In this document: positions 50,422-58,699 of the stretch, one piece after another
How the letters are laid out: every line of letters starts with the position of its first letter
Numbering within the stretch: the stretch's first letter is position 1
NCBI RefSeq assembly: GCF_006547065.1
Contig: NZ_CP041243.1
Location: forward strand, 558,001 to 622,000
Length of the DNA stretch: 64,000 bases
Source of the DNA: Brevundimonas sp. M20
GTDB taxonomy: Bacteria > Pseudomonadota > Alphaproteobacteria > Caulobacterales > Caulobacteraceae
Reading direction: 5' to 3'
Position numbers and translations under genes: made by a program
The notes under the pieces: generated by a model
What the model was told of the DNA's origin: nothing
The model's input: the letters and a program-made list of their open reading frames with translations, nothing else
Databases searched by the model: none

Positions 50422-52326
50422 ATGAGTGACCGCGGGAACCTGTTCTGGCTTCCTCAGAGGCCGGCTGACTTCGCCGACCGGCTGAAGGCCGCGCAGGCGG
50501 GCGACGGCGCCCTGGCGCCTGAGCTGAAACTGCTGGCCGGCCACGCGCTGGACATCAACGGTCTGAACCGTCTGGCCAAGGCCCTGCGGAAGGCGCGGGC
50601 GGACGGGCGGTCGCTGAAGCCGTTGGGCGCGTTCCGGCTGGGGCTGCTGAGCAACTCCACCACCTCGCTGATCGCCCCCGCGCTGGAGGCGACGGCCCTG
50701 CGCTACGGGCTGGCGATGGAGGTGGTCGAGGCGCCCTTCGGCCAGATCGTGCAGGAGGCGCTGGACCCGCAGTCGCTGCTCGCCACCTCCGATCTCGACG
50801 CCATTCTGATCGCCGTCGATGTGCACGGTCTGCCGCTGAGCGGGACGCCGGGCGACAGCGAGCGGGCCGAGGCCACGCTGGACGGCGTGCTGGCCCAGTT
50901 CGACCTGATCCGTCAGGGGCTGCGCGCCAATACGAAGGCGGCGCTGATCTGGCAGACCGCGCCGCGCTTGCCCGAGACCCTGTTCGGCAGCTTCGATTTT
51001 CGCCTGACCGGTACCCATCGCTGGCTGGTGGATCAGTTGAACCGGCGTCTGGCGGACAGCCTGCCGGATGACGAACTGCTGGTCGACGTGGCCGGGCTGG
51101 CCGAGAGCGTCGGTCTGGACGCCTGGCATGACCCGGTCATGCGCAATATCGGCAAGCTGCCGTTCGCGCAGGAGTTCGTTCCCGTCTACGCCGAGCATGT
51201 AGCGCGGGTTATCGGGGCGGTGCGCGGCAAGAGCCGCAAGACGCTGGTGCTGGATCTCGACAACACCCTCTGGGGCGGGATCATCGGCGACGACGGGCTT
51301 GAAGGCATCGTCATCGGTCAGGGGTCGGGGCTGGGCGAGGCGCACCTGTCGGTGCAACGCGCGGCGCTGGACCTGCATGGGCGCGGCGTGGTGCTGGCTG
51401 TGTCGTCCAAGAACGAGGACGCCGCCGCCCGACTGCCGTTCCGGGAGCACGACGACATGCTGCTGAAGGAGGACCATATCGCGGTCTTCCAGGCGAACTG
51501 GATCGACAAGGCGACCAATCTGGCGACCATCGCCGACGCCCTGACGCTGGGCCGCGATGCGCTGGTCTTCCTTGATGACAATCCCGCGGAGCGGATGCAG
51601 GTGCGGGGCGTCCATCCCGAGATCGCCGTGCCCGAGCTGCCGGCTGATGCGGCGCTGTATGCGCGGGCGCTGAACGCCGGGGGCTATTTCGAGGCGGTCG
51701 CCTTCTCGGACGACGATCGGAAGCGGTCGGGGTTCTACAAGGAAAACGCCAAACGGCTACAACTGCAGGGCAGCGCGGGGTCGCTGGACGCCTATCACGC
51801 CTCGCTGGAGATGGTCGCCACGCTGCAGCCGTTCGACGCCGTGGGCCGGACGCGCATCTCGCAACTGATCAACAAGTCCAACCAGTTCAACCTGACCACC
51901 CGCCGCTATACCGAGGCGCAGGTCGGGGCGCTGGAAGCGGATCCGACCCGGTTCACCCTTCAGGTGCGGTTGGCCGATGTGTTCGGTGACAACGGCATGA
52001 TCTCGGTCATCGTCGCCGACCGGGGCCCCGATCAGTGGGAGATCGACACCTGGTTGATGAGCTGCCGGGTGCTGGGGCGCCGGGTGGAAGAGGCGGTGCT
52101 GGCCGAGCTTGCTCGCGAGGCGCGCGCCGCGGGCGCGTCGGAACTGATCGGTCGGTTCATCCCCAGCGAGAAAAACATGATGGTGGCGAAGCACTACGAG
52201 AAGCTGGGCTTCGAGAAGATCTCCGAGACGGACGAGGGGGAAACGGTTTGGCGGTTGCGTCTGGCGGACCTGGCTGAAAAGACCCTGCCCATGACGATCG
52301 TGCGTCCGACCGCCGTGCAGGCGTAA
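50422..52326 (+). CDS. FkbH-like HAD-IIIC phosphatase/acyl-ACP synthase
   Basis: 634 residues. N-terminal region (about 20-260) contains an SGNH-like fold; a HAD-IIIC domain follows with DLDNTLWGG at 278-286 (Asp278 and Asp280), SSKNEDAAARL and FLDDNPAERMQVR; the C-terminus (about 430-610) resembles a GNAT acyl domain (SCRVLGRRVEEAVLAEL, FIPSEKNMMVAKHYEKLGFEKI). FkbH enzymes dephosphorylate 1,3-bisphosphoglycerate and load the glyceryl group onto an ACP. No methoxymalonyl oxidases or methyltransferase follow here, so the product is likely glyceryl-ACP itself or a close C3 acyl. Lies between the ACP and MBOAT genes (22- and 24-bp gaps). Confidence 0.9.
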   Translation: MSDRGNLFWLPQRPADFADRLKAAQAGDGALAPELKLLAGHALDINGLNRLAKALRKARADGRSLKPLGAFRLGLLSNSTTSLIAPALEATALRYGLAMEVVEAPFGQIVQEALDPQSLLATSDLDAILIAVDVHGLPLSGTPGDSERAEATLDGVLAQFDLIRQGLRANTKAALIWQTAPRLPETLFGSFDFRLTGTHRWLVDQLNRRLADSLPDDELLVDVAGLAESVGLDAWHDPVMRNIGKLPFAQEFVPVYAEHVARVIGAVRGKSRKTLVLDLDNTLWGGIIGDDGLEGIVIGQGSGLGEAHLSVQRAALDLHGRGVVLAVSSKNEDAAARLPFREHDDMLLKEDHIAVFQANWIDKATNLATIADALTLGRDALVFLDDNPAERMQVRGVHPEIAVPELPADAALYARALNAGGYFEAVAFSDDDRKRSGFYKENAKRLQLQGSAGSLDAYHASLEMVATLQPFDAVGRTRISQLINKSNQFNLTTRRYTEAQVGALEADPTRFTLQVRLADVFGDNGMISVIVADRGPDQWEIDTWLMSCRVLGRRVEEAVLAELAREARAAGASELIGRFIPSEKNMMVAKHYEKLGFEKISETDEGETVWRLRLADLAEKTLPMTIVRPTAVQA

Positions 52327-52350
52327 CCGGCGGTCGGGGGACGAGGACGG

Positions 52351-53778
52351 ATGCAGTTCACCTCAACGGCTTTCGCGGGCTTCGTGCTGGTCGCCGCGCT
52401 GCTGGCCCAGCCGCTGCGGGGCGCGTGGCGCACGAACTTCCTGATCGTCCTGAACCTGATCTTCGCGGCCAGTTTCATCGCGACGCCGTTGGCGGCCGTG
52501 CCGCTGGCCGCCTTCATCCTCGCCGGCTACGGCGCGCTGATGCTGGTCGAGCGGCGCAAGGTCGCGCACGCGGTGGGCCTGAGCATCGTGGTGCTGGTTG
52601 CGGTCTTCATCTGGTTGAAGCGCTACCCCTTCGTGGCGGCGGTCCCGGCCGTGCCCTTCCCCTATGCGGTGGTGGGCCTGTCCTATCTGCTGTTCCGCCT
52701 GCTGCATCTTGTGCTGGAAGTCGGTGACGGGGCGCTGAAACGACCGTCCTTCCCCCGCTACCTGGCCTATCTGATCTTCTTCCCCGCCTTTCTCTCGGGC
52801 CCGATCAACCGGTACGAGCCGTTCGGCAAGGATCTGGACCAGCCTGTCGGCATGGATTCGGATGAGGCCTGGCGCACGCTGCGCCGGTTCCTGATCGGCT
52901 TCGCCAAGGTGGCGGTGGTCGGAGAGCTGATCCTGATGGGGCACCAGCTGTTCGCCGGCCGTCTGGAGGCGACGGTGGCGGCGAGCGGCTCGAGCGCACT
53001 GATCGCGGGCTTCTATGCGTTTGGCGCAGGCCTGTACCTTCTGTTCCTGTACGCCAACTTCTCCGGCTACACCGACATGGCCATCGCCGTGGCCCGGCTG
53101 TTCGGCATCGTGCTGCCCGAGAATTTCAACCGCCCCTTCATGGCCGGAAACTTCCAGGACTTCTGGGGGCGCTGGCACATGACCCTGTCCGAGTGGTTCA
53201 GGATCTACTTCTTCAACCCGCTGCTGAAGGTGCTGATGGGACGGTTCCCGTCGGCGGCGGCCATGCCCTATCTCGGGGTTATCGCCCTGTGCGTCACCTT
53301 CGTGGTGCTGGGCGCCTGGCACGGTTCGTCGTGGGAGTATCTGCTGACCGGCCTGCTGCTCGGCGCCGGGGTGTCGGTGAACAAGCTCTATCAGGTCGAG
53401 ATGACCAAACGACTGGGCAAGAAGCCGTATCAGGCGTTGACGAAGCGTCCTCTGTACGTCTGGGCCGCGCGCGGGCTGACCCTGACCTGGGTGTCGATGG
53501 CCCTGACGCCGTTCTGGATGCCGGTCGCCGGGATCGGCGGTCTGCTGGCGGCGGGCGGCGTGGTCGCCTTCGGACTGGCGCTGGTGTTGATGTCAGCGGC
53601 GTTCGCGGTTCCGATTTTCGTGCTGACCCGGCTGTGGCCTCCGGTCGAGAGCGTCTGGAGCCGTGCGTCCGGCACGACTGTCGTGCGGGTGCTGGTGCTG
53701 GCGGGTCTGATGCTGCTTCTGGTCTTCGCGGTGCCGCTGCTGCAGACCTCCACCGACTTCGTTTATCAGGCGTTCTGA
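52351..53778 (+). CDS. MBOAT-family membrane O-acyltransferase
   Basis: 475 residues, about 11 membrane helices. The AlgI/DltB-type signature is present: FSGYTDMAIAVARLFGI, ENFNRPFMAGNFQDFWGRWHMTLSEWFRIYFFNPL and the active His324 in LGAWHGSSWEYLL. These proteins move an acyl group from a carrier across the membrane to a polysaccharide or lipid. With an ACP and FkbH in front and an SGNH-like exported protein behind, it would transfer the ACP-borne group to an extracytoplasmic sugar. Located 24 bp after the FkbH-like gene. Confidence 0.92.
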   Translation: MQFTSTAFAGFVLVAALLAQPLRGAWRTNFLIVLNLIFAASFIATPLAAVPLAAFILAGYGALMLVERRKVAHAVGLSIVVLVAVFIWLKRYPFVAAVPAVPFPYAVVGLSYLLFRLLHLVLEVGDGALKRPSFPRYLAYLIFFPAFLSGPINRYEPFGKDLDQPVGMDSDEAWRTLRRFLIGFAKVAVVGELILMGHQLFAGRLEATVAASGSSALIAGFYAFGAGLYLLFLYANFSGYTDMAIAVARLFGIVLPENFNRPFMAGNFQDFWGRWHMTLSEWFRIYFFNPLLKVLMGRFPSAAAMPYLGVIALCVTFVVLGAWHGSSWEYLLTGLLLGAGVSVNKLYQVEMTKRLGKKPYQALTKRPLYVWAARGLTLTWVSMALTPFWMPVAGIGGLLAAGGVVAFGLALVLMSAAFAVPIFVLTRLWPPVESVWSRASGTTVVRVLVLAGLMLLLVFAVPLLQTSTDFVYQAF

Positions 53779-53779
53779 C

Positions 53780-54898
53780 GTGATCCGGTTCTGGAAATGG
53801 CTGGCCCTGTCGACCGCGACCACGGCGGCGGCCTATGGCGGGATCGTCGCCCTGACGGGGCTGGCGCTGCCGTGGAAGGCCGAGACCTTCGACACGCAGG
53901 CGGTGACCACGACCCAGCCCGGCTGGAACAGCGAGGCGCGCTATTTCGTCCTGAACCGCAACGTCCTGTCCGAGCGGGCGAACCGCATCGTGGTGCTGGG
54001 AGCCTCCAATGCGCGCGATCCCTTCCGGCCCGACGTGATCGAGCCCCTGCTGCCCGGCTGGCGCGTGGCCAACGTCTCCCTGAGCGGCGCGGGCATCGGC
54101 GAGATCGCCGATGCGGTGGATCTGTACTACGCCCGGCGTCCGCCAGAGGCGGGGCGCACGGTCTTCGTTCTGGGGCTCAGCTATCTGCAGTTCCTGCCGG
54201 TGAACTACGGCGCCGGGCACAATCCGCTGGTGACCGAGGCCCTGCGCAGCGGTCTCTATGAGCAGGACGGCGGGAAGCTGTCGGCGATCTGGCCTGAGCC
54301 GGTTTCCGACGGGGTGGCGATGGCGTTGCGCCCGCAGGCGGTGGCCGCCAGCCTGCCGCGCCGCATGGTCCGGTCGGTGTTCGCCAACCCCGATCTGCCG
54401 ATGGTGAAATCAGTCGTGGACCGGTTCAGGGGCGACGATCCCCTGTCCGTCTGGACCCGTCATATCGCCGATCAGGAGTCGCTCGACACTGTCACTGTCC
54501 CTGCCGAAATGCAGCAGGCGCTGCTGGCCCAGCGGCTGGCGGGGATGGGCGGCGATCATGTGATGCCGTCGGAAGACTTCGAGCGGCTGGCCGGATTGAT
54601 CGCGGCCGTCCGCGCGCGCGGAGATGCGGTGGTGATCGCGGACCTGCCTTTGCCGGAATGGCATCGTTCAGGCGTGCCGATGACGGACGGCTCCTATCTG
54701 GCCGCGATCCGATCGATCCTGGCCCCGCATGATCGTGACCCGGCGGTGGCTCTGGTCTCGCTGCGCGACTTCGATGCGAACGAGAACTTCTTCGATTCCG
54801 GTCATACCGAGCCCCGCCTCTGGCCTCAGCTCAGCCGCCGGCTGGCCGAGGCGCTTGCCGCGTCGTCGGTTCTGCGACCGACACCCGCGCCGCGCTGA
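53780..54898 (+). CDS. Exported SGNH-like partner of the MBOAT
   Basis: 372 residues, GTG start one base after the MBOAT stop. N-terminal membrane helix (about 8-30), then an extracytoplasmic domain with SGNH features: Ser76 in VVLGASNARD (block I) and an Asp339-His342 DxxH pair in FFDSGHTEP near the C-terminus. Asn in GIGE-type block III is not clear. AlgX, DltD and PatB-like proteins pair in the same way with MBOATs and complete acyl transfer outside the cell. No named family recognised; the assignment rests on these motifs and on the operon. Confidence 0.75.
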   Translation: MIRFWKWLALSTATTAAAYGGIVALTGLALPWKAETFDTQAVTTTQPGWNSEARYFVLNRNVLSERANRIVVLGASNARDPFRPDVIEPLLPGWRVANVSLSGAGIGEIADAVDLYYARRPPEAGRTVFVLGLSYLQFLPVNYGAGHNPLVTEALRSGLYEQDGGKLSAIWPEPVSDGVAMALRPQAVAASLPRRMVRSVFANPDLPMVKSVVDRFRGDDPLSVWTRHIADQESLDTVTVPAEMQQALLAQRLAGMGGDHVMPSEDFERLAGLIAAVRARGDAVVIADLPLPEWHRSGVPMTDGSYLAAIRSILAPHDRDPAVALVSLRDFDANENFFDSGHTEPRLWPQLSRRLAEALAASSVLRPTPAPR

Positions 54899-54901
54899 GA
54901 C

Positions 54902-56323
54902 CTAGCGGGCGAACAGCGGGCGTCGGCGGGCGACCGTGCCACTGCCGAGGCGGTGGGGCTTCGACAGGAAGAAGGCCGTCAGCAGCCAGACGTGCAGCAT
55001 CAGGCCATTGGACAGTCCCACCGGGGTGTTGTTCAGGCTCATGACGATGCCCGCGCTGATGTAGGGCGTCAGAAGCAACCAGCGGGGATCAACACCGGCC
55101 TTGACGTTCCGGTACACCAGACCCGCGCAGTAGCCCCAGATCGCGCAGGGGATCAGGCCGAAGAACTTCAGGTCGACGTACAGCGAGCCGAAGGCGGACG
55201 GCACGAAGCCGTAGACGTTCATTCGCAGCAGGGTGGCGAAGCCGTCGGCGACGAAGTCACCGTTCAGGCGGCGCATCAGGGCCGAGACCAGATCGAGCCC
55301 GTAGGTGCCCATCAGCATCGGCCCGTCGTAGCCGGTGAAAATCTCGTTCGACATGACGATGCCCTGCACCCAGTACCAGGCGAAGACGAACACCATGTAG
55401 GTGCCTTCCGACCCGAGTATCGAATAGAACAGGTTCGAGAAGTGGCCGTTGAAGCTGACGCCCCAGTTCAGGCCGACGTCGCCCAGCGCGGCCTCGACCC
55501 CGCCGCCGCCTTCGGCACGGGCGATGAAGACCTGGATGAAGTAAACCATCGCGACGCCCGCGAAAAGGCCGAGCGCCACCTTTGAACGGGCGCCGAAGCG
55601 GAACACCTTCCGGCGTTTGCGAGGCTTGGGCGCGCCCATGTAGGCGGCGGTCGGCGCCGCGGCTCGTGCGGGAGCGGGGGCGGGAGCCGGAATGGCAGGG
55701 CGCGCGCCGGCTTTGCGACGCGTGCGCTTGGGCGTCGGGAAGACCTGCTGGCGCAGGAAATAGCTCAGCACGGCGTAGACCACCGCGAAGAACAGGGGGC
55801 CGCGTCCGCCCATGGCCAGCGCGGCGAGCGTGGGCGGTCCCAGACCGAAGACGGCGATCCGCCAGATCTGCGGACGCAGTCTGAAGCCGATCTCCCGGGC
55901 CAGATAGACGTAACCCACCGGGTAGAAGAGGAAGCCGATCTGGAACCAGATCGAACTGTTTGACTGTGCCCCTTGCAGCAGATCGGTCGCGCGGCCTGAC
56001 CGGGCGGCGTAGGACGCGGCCAGATCGAACACATTGTTGTTCTGCATGTCCATGAACAGGGCGGCGATGGCGATGATCGCGGCGATCATCATCACCTGAT
56101 CGGCGCGCCGGAAGTTCACGGTGACCAGCGGATCGCGGGGGCGCTGCTGCATCGGCCGCGCCGCGCTCAGCGCCGCCGCGCAGAAGGTCGTCAGGAAGAC
56201 AGCCGTGATCAGGAAGCCGTAGGGCGTCAGCACCCGCGACTCGAGCCGGAACGGCAGAATGAAAAAGATTGCATAGGCGCTGATCCACGAGATCAGCATC
56301 AACACGGCGGGATGGAAGGTCAT
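54902..56323 (-). CDS. Putative O-antigen/polysaccharide polymerase (Wzy)
   Basis: 473 residues, about 11 membrane helices, with a long periplasmic or cytoplasmic loop region. A Pro/Ala/Lys-rich insert at about 196-240 (KRTRRKAGARPAIPAPAPAPARAAAPTAAY, KPRKRRKVF) is cytoplasmic by charge. Oligosaccharide-repeat polymerases are poorly conserved; this call rests on hydropathy, size, the MGGRGPLFF segment and location between glycan genes. It is a second candidate polymerase besides 30993-32345. It converges with the SGNH gene 3 bp away and follows the dioxygenase gene by 34 bp. Confidence 0.65.
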   Translation of the reverse strand: MTFHPAVLMLISWISAYAIFFILPFRLESRVLTPYGFLITAVFLTTFCAAALSAARPMQQRPRDPLVTVNFRRADQVMMIAAIIAIAALFMDMQNNNVFDLAASYAARSGRATDLLQGAQSNSSIWFQIGFLFYPVGYVYLAREIGFRLRPQIWRIAVFGLGPPTLAALAMGGRGPLFFAVVYAVLSYFLRQQVFPTPKRTRRKAGARPAIPAPAPAPARAAAPTAAYMGAPKPRKRRKVFRFGARSKVALGLFAGVAMVYFIQVFIARAEGGGGVEAALGDVGLNWGVSFNGHFSNLFYSILGSEGTYMVFVFAWYWVQGIVMSNEIFTGYDGPMLMGTYGLDLVSALMRRLNGDFVADGFATLLRMNVYGFVPSAFGSLYVDLKFFGLIPCAIWGYCAGLVYRNVKAGVDPRWLLLTPYISAGIVMSLNNTPVGLSNGLMLHVWLLTAFFLSKPHRLGSGTVARRRPLFAR

Positions 56324-56357
56324 GTACAGGCCTTATGCCGCGTCTTCACGCGTCGTG

Positions 56358-57461
56358 TCATCCAACCACGCAGGTAATGACGCGGCGCTCTCCGTCCTCG
56401 ACCATGCCGCCGCGGTGGATGCCCTTGGTGTCGAACAGGACGATGGAGCCCTTGCCCGCCGTGACCTTCCACAGTCCGCCACCGATCTCGCGGCCCAGTG
56501 GCGAGTCCGGAGTCAGGTCGTTTCCGAACGCGCCCTTCTGACGAAGCTTTTTCGGCAGGGCGGCGAACCGGGCGCGGGCGGCGGGATCGGTCCCGGCCAG
56601 ACCGTTCGAGTCATTGGCCTCGCAGATCAGGTCGTCCAGCCGACTGATCTTCATCCGGTTGGAGCCGACGACATAGCTGAACGGACCGGTGCGTTCGCCG
56701 ACGTCGCTCATGTAGAAGATGGCCTTCAGGTCGCCGCCCGATGCGTCGCGGTGGCAGTAGGCCGTCGGCGGCAGGGTCGCCAGTTCGGCGTCCGGGAAGA
56801 TGTCGCGCCAGAAGGTGTCGGAGGTGTCGTTGATCTGCGGATTGACGTCGATCAGCCCCGCCTTGCGGCCCAGATAGGCGGAGGCGACATCGAACACCCC
56901 GGCTTCGCGCAGGGTCGCCTCGATGGCGTTGAACAGGTCCTTCTGATCAACCCGGCTGGCCTGCGCCCGCGATTCCTCGAAATTGCGTTGGCCGTTGGAC
57001 TGGCCGCGTCGTGCGACCAGGCGGTCGAACTCCGGCTTGGCGATGGCTTCCAGTTCCTCGAACCGGTCCATCGGCATGGTGACGACATGGATGCCGTGCT
57101 CGGCCAGACGGCCCGAGGGCGCGCCCTTCGCCGCCGCCGATGCGCGCTGGGCGCGGTCATCGCCGCGCACCGTGTTGCGCAGGGCCGCTCCCGCGAAGCG
57201 CAGGCGTCCGCCGAGCGAGCGGTCGGCGCGAATGTCGTGCGGGATGAACTCGTACCGGATCAGCCGCTTGAACAGCAGCTTGCCCATGCTGAGGCCGAAG
57301 ATGCCGAGCGCCTGAAGGCGGGTTCCGAGCGAGGGTTTCCTGACCAGATCCTGATAGGCCGCGTGCTGGTCGTAGGCGACAAGTTCCGGCGACCAGTCCA
57401 TGGCGCGGACCGGCGTGATCGCCCTGTCGGGTTCGACGTTCAGATAACCGGAAGGAGCCAT
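56358..57461 (-). CDS. Fe(II)/2-oxoglutarate dioxygenase, phytanoyl-CoA hydroxylase-like
   Basis: 367 residues. The iron triad is visible: His237 and Asp239 in AYCHRDASGGDLKAIFYMSDVG, and His349 in GIHRGG, with Arg358 in ERRVITCVVG for the oxoglutarate carboxylate. Such enzymes hydroxylate small molecules or glycan/lipid parts. The N-terminal 130 residues have no recognised fold but are basic. It lies between a Wzy-like gene (34 bp downstream) and an SDR, so a glycan or its acyl group is the probable substrate. A hydroxylated sugar acyl decoration is a guess. Confidence 0.8.
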   Translation of the reverse strand: MAPSGYLNVEPDRAITPVRAMDWSPELVAYDQHAAYQDLVRKPSLGTRLQALGIFGLSMGKLLFKRLIRYEFIPHDIRADRSLGGRLRFAGAALRNTVRGDDRAQRASAAAKGAPSGRLAEHGIHVVTMPMDRFEELEAIAKPEFDRLVARRGQSNGQRNFEESRAQASRVDQKDLFNAIEATLREAGVFDVASAYLGRKAGLIDVNPQINDTSDTFWRDIFPDAELATLPPTAYCHRDASGGDLKAIFYMSDVGERTGPFSYVVGSNRMKISRLDDLICEANDSNGLAGTDPAARARFAALPKKLRQKGAFGNDLTPDSPLGREIGGGLWKVTAGKGSIVLFDTKGIHRGGMVEDGERRVITCVVG

Positions 57462-57608
57462 GAAGCGATGTCCTCGAACGATCCGCGAGGCAGCCTTTCA
57501 GGGACTGTCCCGGATGCGCGGATACTAAGACTTTCCAGCCCGGCTGGCGCCTTGGTTAGTAGCTAGGCGAAGGTTTCAAGGTCAAGCGCGCCGCGGTCGC
57601 AGCGGCCT

Positions 57609-58277
57609 CTAACGCAGCAGTTCGTCCACGATGTCGGCGGCGACCTGCTCCGGGGTGGAGAAGGGGCTGCGCTCGCGCATCATTTCCAGATACCGCTCAT
57701 CAAAGGCCTTGAGCATCGGGGTCTCGGTATAGCCCGGCCGAACGCTGCGAACCGTCAGCCAGCCATAGTCGGCGGCCAGCGCGTCCAGCAGACCGGCCAG
57801 ACCCGCCTTGGCGATGACATAGGCGCCCATCGAGCCCGCCGCGGGCTTGCCCGGCTCGGCCAGCGCCGAGGTCAGAACGCCCAAAACCCGGCCCGACTTG
57901 CGGGGGCGGAAACAGCTTTTCACCACCCCGGCCAGCAGGCGCTGGGGACCGGCGACGTTGACCTGCCATTGCAGGGCCATGGCCTCGGGCGAAATCTTGC
58001 CGAAGGGCTCGATCTCGGGCGGGGGCGAGCCGGCCAGCACCAGTCCGACCGGCGGCGACTCCATAGCGGCCAGCGCCGCCGTCGCGGCTGTGATCGAGGC
58101 GTCGGAGGTCAGGTCCAGATGCAGGATGCCTCCACCGGTGCGGTCCGCCACGGCCTCCGCCGCTTCACGGTTGCCCGCATAGCCGACGACCGGAATGAAG
58201 CCGCGCGCGGCCAACGCATCACAGACCGCCGCCCCGATGCCGCCGCTGCCGCCGGAAACCAGAATTGTCTCAGCCAT
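57609..58277 (-). CDS. Short-chain dehydrogenase/reductase
   Basis: 222 residues from ATG 58277. Rossmann motif SGGSGGIGAAV near residue 8 and the catalytic Ser/Tyr-x-x-x-Lys (YVIAK in GAYVIAKAGLAG). Lacks a recognised specificity motif; 3-oxoacyl reductases and sugar reductases are both possible. Its start overlaps the end of the MaoC hydratase gene by 8 bases, so the two act together or are at least translated together. Confidence 0.85.
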   Translation of the reverse strand: MAETILVSGGSGGIGAAVCDALAARGFIPVVGYAGNREAAEAVADRTGGGILHLDLTSDASITAATAALAAMESPPVGLVLAGSPPPEIEPFGKISPEAMALQWQVNVAGPQRLLAGVVKSCFRPRKSGRVLGVLTSALAEPGKPAAGSMGAYVIAKAGLAGLLDALAADYGWLTVRSVRPGYTETPMLKAFDERYLEMMRERSPFSTPEQVAADIVDELLR

Positions 58278-58695
58278 TGCGCAGCACCGCCTCCACCGTC
58301 GCCTTGGCGACCACCTTGTCATTCGAGGTCATCCGGACCTTCATCACGATCAGCCCGCCGGCTTCCGAGGTGTCGGTGATCGTCGCCGTCAGGGTGACGG
58401 GGCGGTTCACATAGACCGGGTTCGAGAAGCTGACCTTCATGCCTGCGAAGACGCCGTGCAGGCCGGGCATCTCCATGCCGACCAGCCGCGACAGCTGGGC
58501 GCTGAGAAGGGCGCCGTAGACGACCCGCCCCTCGAACCCCTTGGACCGCGCGAAGGCGTCGTCCATGTGCAGGGGAGCCACGTCGCCGGACAGGCGCGCG
58601 AAGGCGGCCATGTCCTCGTCGGTGACGGTGAAGTGCCAGGACACCGACCGGCCTTCGGTCAGATCGGTCCATTGCAGTTCGGTCGCGGTGGTCAT
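58270..58695 (-). CDS. MaoC-like hydratase (hot-dog fold)
   Basis: 141 residues from ATG 58695; an upstream TTG was rejected because it lies inside the methyltransferase stop region. The hydratase 2 signature DVAPLHMDDAFARSKGFEGRVVYG carries the Asp/His dyad used to hydrate trans-2-enoyl thioesters to (R)-3-hydroxyacyl. Overlap with the SDR gene suggests a linked hydration/oxidoreduction of an acyl group. N-(3-hydroxyacyl) sugars occur in several O-antigens, so it may supply such a group. Confidence 0.85.
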   Translation of the reverse strand: MTTATELQWTDLTEGRSVSWHFTVTDEDMAAFARLSGDVAPLHMDDAFARSKGFEGRVVYGALLSAQLSRLVGMEMPGLHGVFAGMKVSFSNPVYVNRPVTLTATITDTSEAGGLIVMKVRMTSNDKVVAKATVEAVLRNG

Positions 58696-58699
58696 CGTC

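Noticed and set aside
49936-51615. Large minus-strand frame opposite the ACP and FkbH genes
   Set aside because: Composition typical of an antisense shadow; overlaps two clear plus-strand genes with catalytic motifs.
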